NCBI RefSeq assembly: GCF_027922365.1
Contig: NZ_BSFN01000020.1
Span: forward strand, 1-64,000
DNA: 64,000 nucleotides
Direction of reading: 5' to 3'
Source: Pseudomonas turukhanskensis
GTDB taxonomy: Bacteria; Pseudomonadota; Gammaproteobacteria; Pseudomonadales; Pseudomonadaceae
Under the pieces are notes generated by a model. It made no database searches and was not told the origin of the DNA. It saw only the letters and a program-made list of their open reading frames with translations. Positions within the stretch are counted from its first letter, which is position 1, and each line of letters starts with the position of its first letter. This document shows, piece by piece, positions 26,725-34,405 of this stretch. The translations under genes were made by a program, and so were the position numbers.

Positions 26725-26940
26725 TTACTCCTTGTCCTTGAGTTGTTGGGTTAGTAGCACCACATTCACCATCGTGTGTTTGCCCAGCTTCTGTGTGGGC
26801 AGGTAGCCTTTTCGTATCCAGCCCCACACGGTGGGGTACTCGTTGTTCATCTGGATCCAGTCGGCAAATTGCCGCCAGGGCATCAAAGGCGGCGCAATAA
26901 ATACGCTGTATCGCGGGGAGGGGCTTTCTTCCACGTCCAT
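26725..26940 (-). CDS. Small phage-type DNA-binding protein
   Basis: 71 residues. The segment MPWRQFADWIQMNNEYPTVW plus GWIRKGYLPTQKLGKHTMVN and VVLLTQQL suits a small winged-helix/excisionase-like regulator of the sort found at the start of the early operon in Pf-type filamentous phages. First gene transcribed leftward from the divergent region that faces the repressor-like gene. Assignment rests on pattern, order and size, not on a database hit. Confidence 0.6.
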   Translation of the reverse strand: MDVEESPSPRYSVFIAPPLMPWRQFADWIQMNNEYPTVWGWIRKGYLPTQKLGKHTMVNVVLLTQQLKDKE

Positions 26941-26952
26941 GGGCTTTCCTGC

Positions 26953-27040
26953 ACTATGTTGGCTATTGTTGGTTGCGGTTGTTAATTAAGGCTTAACACT
27001 ATGTGCAAACGCTAACATGCACTTTGTGTTTGGACATAGT
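26953..27040. promoter_or_regulatory. Operator-like array in the divergent phage-type promoter
   Basis: ACTATGTGCAAAC (26998-27010) faces GTTTGGACATAGT (27028-27040): 12 of 13 positions pair. A third half-site ACTATGT lies at 26953-26959. The region is A/T-rich compared with its neighbours. It sits exactly between divergent small regulators, as expected for a repressor-controlled genetic switch. Confidence 0.6.
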
Positions 27041-27067
27041 CGGAAGCCATTGAGAAGTAGGTTCTAA

Positions 27068-27316
27068 ATGTCCATTACAGATAGAGCTTTGCTATTAATT
27101 GGCATGGCGAGTCTCACCAGTCTTTCCCAAGCAGGAGAGACCAATTACCCGCGTTGGGTCAGCATCAAGCGAGGCAGGGCGCGGGTTGGCGCCGAGGAGA
27201 TAGAAATTCTGGGGAAGGTGTTCCCCGCGTTCCGCTGGTGGCTGATTACCGGCGAGGTGCTACCAGAGATCGGGCAAGTCAGCCCTGAATCGGTAAACGA
27301 ACCTACGGATGCCTGA
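27068..27316 (+). CDS. Phage-type repressor-like small DNA-binding protein
   Basis: 82 residues with an N-terminal helical region (ITDRALLLIGMASLTSLSQA) and the C-terminal pattern VGAEEIEILGKVFPAFRWWL-ITGEVLPEIGQVSPE, typical of small Pseudomonas phage repressors where a Tyr/Trp-rich WL-TGE-PE-GQ-SPE tail ends the protein. It is divergent from the two small regulators and next to an operator-like array, so it is probably the immunity repressor of a filamentous-phage-like switch. No integrase is present. Confidence 0.6.
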   Translation: MSITDRALLLIGMASLTSLSQAGETNYPRWVSIKRGRARVGAEEIEILGKVFPAFRWWLITGEVLPEIGQVSPESVNEPTDA

Positions 27317-27468
27317 GTAGCTTCACTGGCAACGGACAGGAATCCGATTACAGGCAAACCGAGAAAGGTTGGCTTTTGCCATCAATGACTTAGCCGCAAT
27401 AAGCCGATAAACTTCGCCCCCTTTGCTGTGCGCCTCCCCGGCGCCACCCGGAACCGCCTTACTCCTGC

Positions 27469-28173
27469 ATGAAACCGATACAGCTCCCCCTTGGTGTGCG
27501 TCTGCGTGATGACGCCACATTTGCGAACTATTACCCCGGGGCCAACGCCGCGGCGCTTGGCTACGTTGAGCGTTTGTGCGAGGCCGATGCCGGCTGGACG
27601 GAAAGCCTGATGTACCTCTGGGGCAGCGATGGCGTGGGCCGTACCCACCTGTTGCAGGCGGCGTGTCTGCGCTTTGAGCAGCGCGGCGAGCAGGCGGTGT
27701 ATTTGCCGCTGGCGGACGTGGTGCAGCACGGCACGGAGTTGCTGGATAACCTGGAGCAGTGCGAGCTGGTGTGCCTGGATGACCTGGACGCCATTACCGG
27801 CAATACGGTGTGGGAAGAGGCGCTATTCCATTTGTTCAACCGCCTGCGCGACAGCGGCCGGCGGTTGCTGTTGGCCGCCGGTAGCTCGCCGCGCGAGTTG
27901 GCGATAAAACTGCCGGACTTGAAGTCGCGCCTGACCCTGGCGCTGGTGTTTCAGCTGCAGACCCTGTCGGACGAAGACAAGCTGCGTGCGCTGCAATTGC
28001 GCGCGTCGCGGCGCGGGCTGCACCTGACCGATGAGGTGGGGCGCTTTATTCTCACCCGCGGTACCCGCAGCATGAGTGCGCTGTTCGAGTTGCTGGAGCA
28101 ACTGGACCAGGCCTCCTTGCAGGCCCAGCGCAAGCTGACCATTCCTTTCCTGAAAGAAACCCTGGGCTGGTAA
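27469..28173 (+). CDS. hda: DnaA regulatory inactivator Hda
   Basis: A DnaA-paralogous AAA+ protein (234 residues) that, with the DNA-clamp, stimulates ATP hydrolysis by DnaA after initiation. The N-terminal clamp-binding motif is QLPLGVRL, followed by the P-loop-like WGSDGVGRTHLLQA and Walker B VCLDDLDAI. The pseudomonad neighbours (permease, DUF2066, purM) are upstream. No strong ribosome site precedes this ATG. Confidence 0.94.
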   Translation: MKPIQLPLGVRLRDDATFANYYPGANAAALGYVERLCEADAGWTESLMYLWGSDGVGRTHLLQAACLRFEQRGEQAVYLPLADVVQHGTELLDNLEQCELVCLDDLDAITGNTVWEEALFHLFNRLRDSGRRLLLAAGSSPRELAIKLPDLKSRLTLALVFQLQTLSDEDKLRALQLRASRRGLHLTDEVGRFILTRGTRSMSALFELLEQLDQASLQAQRKLTIPFLKETLGW

Positions 28174-28192
28174 GCCAACCACCGTCGTCCCC

Positions 28193-28285
28193 GCGTAGGG
28201 CGAATATCCGCTTGCGGATATCCGCCGTTACGGTTTCACGTCATGCGTATCGGCGGATATCGCCTGTGGCGATATTCGCCCTACG
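28193..28285. repeat. Large imperfect inverted repeat, GTAGGG ends outward
   Basis: Outer arms GTAGGGCGAATAT / ATATTCGCCCTAC and inner arms ATATCCGCCG / CGGCGGATAT pair; each half also carries its own mini-hairpin (CCGCTTGCGG; CGCCTGTGGCG). A fragment of the CCGTCGTCCCCGCG repeat is fused at its left. See the permuted relative at 34304-34385. Confidence 0.85.
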
Positions 28286-28310
28286 TGACGATGGTTTACA
28301 GCCGAACCCA

Positions 28311-28718
28311 TTACTCGCCGGCCAACTTCCGATCATGCTGAAACCGCCAGCGGGTGTAGAGCAGTGCGCTGGTGAACAGTGCCAGGCTCAGCAGTGCTTC
28401 GCTCCAGCCCAGCCAGCTGCGGTGCGGGTCGAACGCGGCCAATACGCCTTTGATGAAGTACAGGTTCACTACAAAGCAGGTCCAGGCGTGGGCGCGGGCG
28501 TTGCCTAGCAGCAGGCCGGGGGCGAGCATGGCCAATGGGCCGAGCTCGATACACAGAATCACCCAGGTGCGCGCGCCGTGCAGGTCGGCGTACACCAGGT
28601 TCCAGGTCAGCAACAGTGCGGCCAGGGCAAAGAAGCTGATGAGGGTAAGCACGCGGCTAATGGTCAGGCGCGGGGCCAGCCAGTCGAGTGCTGGCAATGG
28701 CTTCGGGGTTTTAGCCAC
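28311..28718 (-). CDS. DUF2069 membrane protein
   Basis: 135 residues with four hydrophobic segments, no enzyme motif; DUF2069 is a conserved proteobacterial inner-membrane family of unknown role. GTG start with GGAG upstream overlaps the end of wrbA by eight bases, consistent with the arsC-wrbA-DUF2069 unit. A longer frame upstream would lie inside wrbA and is not used. Confidence 0.85.
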   Translation of the reverse strand: MAKTPKPLPALDWLAPRLTISRVLTLISFFALAALLLTWNLVYADLHGARTWVILCIELGPLAMLAPGLLLGNARAHAWTCFVVNLYFIKGVLAAFDPHRSWLGWSEALLSLALFTSALLYTRWRFQHDRKLAGE

Positions 28719-29316
28719 GGGTGGTCTCCAAACGTAGCGCAGTGTTGCCCAGCCGTTGACCGAGGGCGCGGCACAGGCTGATTTCATGTTCGTCAAGGGC
28801 GCGTTTGCCGTCGGCACCGGCATGGTGGCTGGCGCCGTAAGGCGTGCCGCCGCCACGGGTTTCCAGCAGCGCGGTTTCGCTGTAGGGCAGGCCGGCGATG
28901 AGCATGCCGTGGTGCAGCAGCGGCAGCATCATCGACAGCAGGGTGGTTTCCTGACCGCCGTGCAGGCTGGCAGTGGAGGTGAACACGCCAGCAGGTTTGC
29001 CGACCAACTCGCCGGTGAGCCACAGGCTGCTGGTGCCGTCGAGAAAGTATTTGAGCGGCGCGGCCATATTGCCGAAACGGGTCGGGCTACCGAGCGCCAG
29101 GCCCGCGCAGTTTTTCAGGTCCTCGAGGGTGGCGTACAACGCACCTTCGGCAGGAATGCTCGGCGCCACGGCTTCGCATTCGGTGGAGATGGCTGGCACG
29201 GTGCGCAGGCGCGCGTCGAGGCCGGCCAGTTCTACGCCCCGGGCGATCTGCTTGGCCATCTCGAGGGTGGCGCCGTGGCGGCTGTAGTAGAGCACCAGAA
29301 TGTACGGCTGGCTCAT
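28711..29316 (-). CDS. wrbA: NAD(P)H:quinone oxidoreductase WrbA
   Basis: A flavodoxin-like FMN protein that reduces quinones by two electrons. FMN motif YYSRHGATLEMAKQIARGVE is at the N terminus, GSPTRFGNMAAPLKYFLDGT in the middle and GGGTPYGASHHAG near the C terminus. 201 residues, the usual size. Its start overlaps the arsC stop by four bases (ATGA). Confidence 0.95.
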   Translation of the reverse strand: MSQPYILVLYYSRHGATLEMAKQIARGVELAGLDARLRTVPAISTECEAVAPSIPAEGALYATLEDLKNCAGLALGSPTRFGNMAAPLKYFLDGTSSLWLTGELVGKPAGVFTSTASLHGGQETTLLSMMLPLLHHGMLIAGLPYSETALLETRGGGTPYGASHHAGADGKRALDEHEISLCRALGQRLGNTALRLETTRG

Positions 29317-29666
29317 GGCAACAGCTCCAGAATGCGCTCAGGTGGGCGGCCGATGACGGCGCGGTCGCCTGCCACCAGAATCGGGCGCTCGATCAGTTTT
29401 GGGTGTTCGGCCATGGCGGCGATCAACTGGGCTTCGGTGAGGCTGGCGTTGCCGAGGTTGAGGGTCTTGTACTCGTCTTCGCCGGTGCGCAGCAACTGGC
29501 GGGCAGTGAGCTTCAGCTTGCCGAGCAGGGCCGTGATTTGGGCGGCACTTGGCGGGGTTTCCAGGTAACGAATGACGGTGGGCTTCAGGCCACGGGCCTC
29601 GAGAAGCTCCAGCGCGCCACGGGATTTTGTGCAGCGCGGGTTGTGATAAAGCGTCAGGTCGGTCAT
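29313..29666 (-). CDS. arsC: ArsC-family (glutaredoxin-dependent) arsenate reductase
   Basis: 117 residues of the thioredoxin-fold ArsC family: YHNPRCTKSRGALELLE with catalytic Cys12, then IRYLETPPS and RPILVAGDRAVIGRPPE. It would reduce arsenate with glutathione/glutaredoxin. No arsB, arsR or arsH is nearby, and this copy belongs to the conserved pseudomonad wrbA unit, so a housekeeping thiol role is also possible. Confidence 0.9.
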   Translation of the reverse strand: MTDLTLYHNPRCTKSRGALELLEARGLKPTVIRYLETPPSAAQITALLGKLKLTARQLLRTGEDEYKTLNLGNASLTEAQLIAAMAEHPKLIERPILVAGDRAVIGRPPERILELLP

Positions 29667-29777
29667 GTGCGTATCGCATCTTGCCTAGGGTGGCGGCTAT
29701 TCTACCCGCGTCGGCAGCCTGGCCTGAACATGGCATCGCGTTCTCGCGGCGATTTACTACTAAACAAGGGAGTGGGC

Positions 29778-31016
29778 ATGCGCCAAGGTTTCGATGATTT
29801 TGTGGAATTCTGGCGATTCCTGTTGGCGCGTTTTCTCGCGGATCACGGCCCTAACAGCGCGGCGGCGCTCACCTATACCACGCTGTTCGCGGTGGTGCCG
29901 ATGATGACGGTGACGTTTGCCATGCTCTCGGCGGTGCCGGCGTTTTCCGGCGTGGGCGAACAGATTCAGCACTTTATCTTCCATAACTTTTTGCCCGCGT
30001 CCGGCGAGATGGTGCAGGAGTACCTGAACAACTTCACCACCCAGGCCCGGCAGTTGACGTGGATTGGTGTGGTGTTTCTGGCCGTCACCGCGTTTGCCAT
30101 GTTGGTGACGGTGGAGAAAGCGCTGAACAACATCTGGCGGGTGCGCCAACCACGTCGCGGCATTTCCAGTTTTCTTCTGTATTGGGCCATTCTCAGCCTC
30201 GGCCCGCTGCTGCTGGGCGTGGGCTTTGTGGTGAGCACCTATATCACCTCGCTGTCGATGATCTCCGGCCCCGATGCGGTAATTGGTGCCAAGGCGTTGT
30301 TGCGCCTGACGCCGCTGATGTCGAGCGTCGCAGCCTTCACCCTTATTTATGCCTCCGTGCCCAATACCCGCGTGCCGCTGAAAAATGCGTTGCTGGGCGG
30401 CGTGTTTGCGGCGGTGCTGTTCGAGATTGCCAAGGCGCTGTTCGGTTTGTACGTGCGCCTGTTCCCCGGCTTCCAATTGATTTACGGCGCCTTCGCCACG
30501 GTGCCGCTGTTTTTGTTGTGGGTGTATCTGTCGTGGCTGATTGTGCTGTTTGGCGCCGAGCTTGCCTGCAACCTCGGCTCCTCGCGGCACTGGCGCCGCC
30601 GTGCATTGCCGCGCTTGCTGGTGATGCTCGGCTTGCTTCGCATGTTTCACGATGCCCAGGTGCGTGGCGAAGTGTTGCGCCTGAACGACGTGCATGCCTT
30701 GGGCTGGCGCTTGCCTGAGGATGAGTGGGACGAGATTGTCGAGTTTCTCGAAAACGAACTGCTGATTTGCCGCGCCAGTGGCGGTGGCTGGGTGCTGTGC
30801 CGAGACCTGGGCCAATACAGCCTGCATCAGTTGTTGCTGCACAGCCCCTGGCCAATGCCGCGCCTGGAGCAATTGCCGGCGCACATGGATGAGGCGTGGT
30901 ACCCGGGTTTGCATGCCTCACTCAAAGCGCTGTATCAGCACAGCGAGCAGTTGTTTGGTGCCAGCTTGCTGCAATGGCTGCAAGCAGCGCAGGAAAGCGA
31001 GGGCGGGGCCGACTGA
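29778..31016 (+). CDS. YihY/BrkB-family inner-membrane protein
   Basis: 412 residues with about six membrane helices in the first 280 (AALTYTTLFAVVPMMTVTFA; GPLLLGVGFVVSTYITSL; LFLLWVYLSWLIVLFGAELA) and a soluble winged-helix-like C-terminal part. The family was once named ribonuclease BN (rbn), but that activity belongs to another protein; its role is unknown. The ATG is preceded by AAGGGAG. Longer in-frame starts run into the divergent arsC. Confidence 0.88.
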   Translation: MRQGFDDFVEFWRFLLARFLADHGPNSAAALTYTTLFAVVPMMTVTFAMLSAVPAFSGVGEQIQHFIFHNFLPASGEMVQEYLNNFTTQARQLTWIGVVFLAVTAFAMLVTVEKALNNIWRVRQPRRGISSFLLYWAILSLGPLLLGVGFVVSTYITSLSMISGPDAVIGAKALLRLTPLMSSVAAFTLIYASVPNTRVPLKNALLGGVFAAVLFEIAKALFGLYVRLFPGFQLIYGAFATVPLFLLWVYLSWLIVLFGAELACNLGSSRHWRRRALPRLLVMLGLLRMFHDAQVRGEVLRLNDVHALGWRLPEDEWDEIVEFLENELLICRASGGGWVLCRDLGQYSLHQLLLHSPWPMPRLEQLPAHMDEAWYPGLHASLKALYQHSEQLFGASLLQWLQAAQESEGGAD

Positions 31017-31180
31017 CAAAAAACGTCAGTTTGCGCGTAGCGGTGCGGACGTGGGCGGCTGGCGCAGCGGTGCAGCCCACGAAATGGACTACCTTTCACT
31101 TGGCACGTTTTTGGCTCTCTCCTCGTAGATTGCTATCAAACTGCCAGCCTGGCACGGGCTAGCCAAGGAATTCGGGTGCT

Positions 31181-31402
31181 ATGAGTAACCCCAAAAGCCA
31201 CACCGGTAAAAAACAGGGCACTGTCGTTGCCCTGCAACACAGCCATCCTGAGCAGGCGCTGGAAGGGCTCAACCGCATTACCGGGTTGAATTTCGCCCGC
31301 TGGCCGGAATCGTTGGTGCCCCACACCGCGGCGGTTGCCACGCAAGATGCCGACGCCGAGTTTGCCCCGGAGCGGGTGAGCTGCAACGGTACGCCGCGCT
31401 AG
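31181..31402 (+). CDS. Small conserved hypothetical protein
   Basis: 73 residues, hydrophilic, no signal peptide or membrane segment: MSNPKSHTGKKQGTVVALQH continues with a Pro-poor helical part (PEQALEGLNRITGLNFARWP). The frame shows normal third-base G/C bias and lies where pseudomonads carry a small gene after yihY. I do not recognise a function. Confidence 0.55.
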   Translation: MSNPKSHTGKKQGTVVALQHSHPEQALEGLNRITGLNFARWPESLVPHTAAVATQDADAEFAPERVSCNGTPR

Positions 31403-31407
31403 CCGCC

Positions 31408-31457
31408 AATCGCCCCTCTCCCGCCCTTCGGGCACCCTCTCCCGCAAGCGGGCGAGG
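31408..31457. repeat. CCCTCTCCCGC-type intergenic repeat
   Basis: Short motif copies CCCCTCTCCCGCCCTTCGGG and CACCCTCTCCCGCAAGCGGG-CGAGGGG, related to 8135-8255. Confidence 0.5.
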
Positions 31458-31490
31458 GGATTGGCCCAGAGACCGTGATTTAACTGAAAC

Positions 31491-31525
31491 AAAAAGCCCG
31501 CGAAAATCGCGGGCTTTTTGTTTTT
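31491..31525. terminator. Bidirectional terminator
   Basis: AAAAAGCCCGCG AAAAT CGCGGGCTTTTTG, with T runs on both strands, between a plus-strand and a minus-strand gene. Confidence 0.9.
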
Positions 31526-31536
31526 ACCGCCAGTGT

Positions 31537-31929
31537 TCAAGCCAGCGCTGTGCGGCTCTGCGCCACGGCCACTTCCACGGCCTGCACAAACAGTTCTTCC
31601 ACTACCAGGCTGGTGGCGGGAACGGCCGAACGCAGGCACACCTGCATGTCTTCAATTTTCTGTTTGACCGGCAGCCGCCCGATGCCGGACAGCAGTATTT
31701 TGCCCTGGCCATTCACTTTGCCGTGGTCCACCAGCACTTCACGACGAGCGCCGGCATCGCGGTAGGTAATCAGCAGCGACACCGGCAAGTTGGCCAGGCC
31801 CGGCAGTTGCAGCCAGGCGGCGACGTTGAAGTCGGCTACGCGACCGTCGTATTCGGTAACGGCCAGGCGGGCGGTGTCGGTAATGCGCGATGGCACAGGG
31901 CCGATCAGCTTGTCGTGGGCTTGGGACAT
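31537..31929 (-). CDS. Conserved hypothetical protein
   Basis: 130 residues, soluble, no signal peptide. It contains DTARLAVTEYDGRVADFNVA and AWLQLPGLANLPVSLLITYR. The ATG is preceded by GGAAG. It resembles uncharacterised pseudomonad proteins at the same place; I assign no function. The frame reaches further upstream, but those residues are Arg-rich and not gene-like. Confidence 0.7.
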   Translation of the reverse strand: MSQAHDKLIGPVPSRITDTARLAVTEYDGRVADFNVAAWLQLPGLANLPVSLLITYRDAGARREVLVDHGKVNGQGKILLSGIGRLPVKQKIEDMQVCLRSAVPATSLVVEELFVQAVEVAVAQSRTALA

Positions 31930-32055
31930 AGTGGCTTCCGAGCTGATTTTGGAATGATGGCGTACAAGGCAATGGGCGAAATTATAGGCACGGCGGTACC
32001 TGCAAACTGTGCGCTTGGCCGCCGCTGCGCGTGACCGGTCTCGCACTTTTGACCA

Positions 32056-33468
32056 TTAAGCCAACTTCAATGGGTGGCGGCTGACCGAAGCGGTTTCGAG
32101 GTTGGCAGGGGGCAGGGGCAGCGCGGCCTGGTTGTTGACGCTCACCAGTTGCAGCCACAGGTTTTCCCCGGCACTGAACTGGCCATTGGGCAACCACAGC
32201 CCGTGGTTCCAGCCGCCGCCGGCCACGGGCGTGCTTTGTAATACTCCTGGGTGGGTCTGCGTGCTGGGGCTGCGGCGCAGCCACACCGGGCGCGGCAAGC
32301 CTTTGAGGTAACGCAGGCCCAGGTGCAGGCCTTCGGCGTTCTGATGGCGCCAGCGCAGCAGCGCAAGCGTGGGCGTGCCGCTGTTGCTCAGCAGCAACAC
32401 CAGTTGGCCGACTGGCAGCAGACGGCCCTGGTCGGCGTGGCATAGCAGGCGCGCGCCGCCGGGGCTGGTGTCGAGCATCTGCGCGGCGCAATGGCCAGGG
32501 CGGTGTTCCAGCAGTTGCGCGTGAATAGCGGGCAGGCCCACCACCAGGCTGCAATCGCCCACTTGGTCGGAACGCTCGTGGCGACGCTGTTGGCGGCCCA
32601 TCCAGTGGTGGCGCACGCGCTGCAGCAGCTCGCGCTCCTCGTCGGTTTGCAGCGGCGCCGGCTCATGCAAGGCCACTAGCAATGCGCCCAGCTCGAAGCG
32701 GCGCAAATACGTGGGGTCGCCTTCTACCGGCTGTTCGAAGGCCAGGCAGGCTTGCGACTCGCTGAGGTCCACAATCGGGCCTTCGGCATCGTCTTCTTCG
32801 TCATCCCATGACAGCAGGCGCCCCAGCTTGGCCAACGGCGCCAGGGCGCTGAACAGCAGCGGGCTTTCGCCTTCGGCGAGGTGGAATGGGTTGCTGAGGG
32901 CCAGCAGCAGCATTTGCTGATAGAGGCCGCGCAAGGTGCTGGCCGGCAGCGGGTGGAAGGCGGCAGCGACGGGCTCGTCGAGGCAGTCCTGGCGTTCGCC
33001 GATCCAGTACAGCAGGTGGCTGTCGCGCCACAGGCTGGCAGGCGGTTCCTGATAAAGCTGGTAATGACGCAGCAGGCTCTGGGCGAGAAAGTGTTGGGCC
33101 ATATACAGGCACCAGGCCAGGTGCGGACGCGACGGCTGCCGGCCTTGCAGAATCTGTAGCAGCAAGCGTTTGAAGCCGACGGCCATTTCCCCGCAAAAAC
33201 GCACGAACAGCATCGGCGGGGTGCCGCCTTGGCGGTAGAAGTCGGCGTAGTGGCGGTACTCTTCGCTCAGGCTTTGCAGCGCGCGTTGCCTTTCGAGTAA
33301 GGTCATGGCGCTGCGATTAAGGCTGAACAGCAGGCCCAGCACCAGGTGCAATGCGCTTTCGTGCGATTGCTTGCGGGCCTCTGATAAACGCTCGTTGAGG
33401 TCGCTGAGCGGTGCCGCCACTTCGTCGAGGATGTCCGGCACTTCCAGGCGTAGGGCGTCCAGTGTCAT
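32056..33468 (-). CDS. Conserved protein with degenerate PilZ-like C terminus
   Basis: 470 residues. The N-terminal 250 are helical (LSDLNERLSEARKQSHESAL...). The C-terminal part resembles a PilZ (cyclic-di-GMP receptor) domain: MLDTSPGGARLLCHADQG, then ALLRWRHQNAEGLHLGLRYL. The RxxxR binding motif normally just before the D/N-x-S-x-x-G part is not clear here (HRPGHCAAQ), so nucleotide binding is uncertain. Start: ATG before TLDALRLEVPDILDEV; divergent from the thioredoxin-like gene 30 bases away. Confidence 0.72.
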   Translation of the reverse strand: MTLDALRLEVPDILDEVAAPLSDLNERLSEARKQSHESALHLVLGLLFSLNRSAMTLLERQRALQSLSEEYRHYADFYRQGGTPPMLFVRFCGEMAVGFKRLLLQILQGRQPSRPHLAWCLYMAQHFLAQSLLRHYQLYQEPPASLWRDSHLLYWIGERQDCLDEPVAAAFHPLPASTLRGLYQQMLLLALSNPFHLAEGESPLLFSALAPLAKLGRLLSWDDEEDDAEGPIVDLSESQACLAFEQPVEGDPTYLRRFELGALLVALHEPAPLQTDEERELLQRVRHHWMGRQQRRHERSDQVGDCSLVVGLPAIHAQLLEHRPGHCAAQMLDTSPGGARLLCHADQGRLLPVGQLVLLLSNSGTPTLALLRWRHQNAEGLHLGLRYLKGLPRPVWLRRSPSTQTHPGVLQSTPVAGGGWNHGLWLPNGQFSAGENLWLQLVSVNNQAALPLPPANLETASVSRHPLKLA

Positions 33469-33498
33469 ATCAACCCTGCTGGTGCGAGGATCGAATGC

Positions 33499-33996
33499 AT
33501 GGCTGCGCCTTTGCGTATGGTCATTAAGAAAGTGCTCATGGGGCAGATTGCCTTGGGGTTGTGTGCCGGGCTTCTGTTGGCCGGCTGTGCTGAGGACTAT
33601 GGCCTCGATCAGCATGGAAGAAAGGTAACGGCTGAGCAGATGGAAGGCCAGTGGTTAGTGATTAATTACTGGGCCGAGTGGTGTGGCCCTTGCCGCACCG
33701 AGATCCCCGAGCTCAACGCCCTGGAGGAGCAGGTAAAGGATAAGCACGCCACGGTGCTCGGGGTGAACTTCGATGCCTTGCAGAACGAGGCATTGAGCAA
33801 GGCCGCCGACACCATGGGCATTCGTTTTACCGTGCTGGCACAAGACCCGGGCGAGCGCTTCAAGCTGCCGCGCAGCGAAGCCTTGCCGGTGACTTATCTG
33901 GTAGACCCCAAAGGCCAGGTGCGCGAGCGCCTGATGGGCGAACAAACCGCAGCCGGCCTGAGCAAGCGCCTGGCTGAGCTGCAAGCGAAGGAGTAG
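33499..33996 (+). CDS. TlpA-like thioredoxin-fold lipoprotein
   Basis: 165 residues. A lipobox LLAGC puts the lipidated Cys at 30, and the redox motif WCGPC gives Cys62 and Cys65 (INYWAEWCGPCRTEIPELNA). The cis-Pro region is ALPVTYLVDPKG. It is probably an envelope thiol-disulfide reductase. Internal ATGs at 33517 and 33538 would also keep the signal sequence, so the exact start is uncertain. The acylphosphatase gene starts five bases after its stop. Confidence 0.9.
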   Translation: MAAPLRMVIKKVLMGQIALGLCAGLLLAGCAEDYGLDQHGRKVTAEQMEGQWLVINYWAEWCGPCRTEIPELNALEEQVKDKHATVLGVNFDALQNEALSKAADTMGIRFTVLAQDPGERFKLPRSEALPVTYLVDPKGQVRERLMGEQTAAGLSKRLAELQAKE

Positions 33997-34000
33997 GGCG

Positions 34001-34276
34001 ATGGCGCGTATCTGTTTGCACGGTTATGTGAGCGGCAAGGTGCAGGGTGTGTTTTTTCGCCAGAGCACCGAGACCGAAGCCACACGGCTCGACCTGGATG
34101 GCTGGGTGCGCAACCTGGCGGATGGGCGGGTCGAGGTGTTGTTCGAAGGCGAGGAGCAGGCCGTGCGGGAGCTGGCGGCGTGGCTTGAGACCGGGCCGAA
34201 GAAGGCCAAGGTGACCGGGGTGGAGTTGGACGAGCATCCGGTGCAGGGGATTGCGGGGTTTATAGTTCGCGGGTGA
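34001..34276 (+). CDS. Acylphosphatase
   Basis: 91 residues with both signature regions: GYVSGKVQGVFFRQSTETEA (catalytic Arg in FFRQS) and DGWVRNLADGRVEVLFEG (catalytic Asn). It hydrolyses acyl phosphates such as acetyl phosphate or carbamoyl phosphate. A ribosome site AAGGAG sits within the end of the preceding gene. Confidence 0.95.
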   Translation: MARICLHGYVSGKVQGVFFRQSTETEATRLDLDGWVRNLADGRVEVLFEGEEQAVRELAAWLETGPKKAKVTGVELDEHPVQGIAGFIVRG

Positions 34277-34303
34277 ATCGCGGCGTTGCGCAAATCGGTG
34301 TAA

Positions 34304-34385
34304 CGGCGGATATCGCCTATGGCGATATTCGCCCTACGGTTGCGGGACAAGGTAGGGCGAATATGCGCGAAGCGTATATCCGCCG
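34304..34385. repeat. Large imperfect inverted repeat, CGGCGG ends outward
   Basis: The same two half-elements as at 28193-28285 (CGGCGGATATCGCC...GATATTCGCCCTAC and GTAGGGCGAATAT...ATATCCGCCG), but in the opposite facing order. Confidence 0.85.
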
Positions 34386-34405
34386 ATGCGATGCAATTTT
34401 TTCGA

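Noticed and set aside
29313..29666. Arsenic-resistance operon
   Set aside because: Only the ArsC-family gene is present, in a conserved housekeeping unit with wrbA; no arsR, arsB or arsH.
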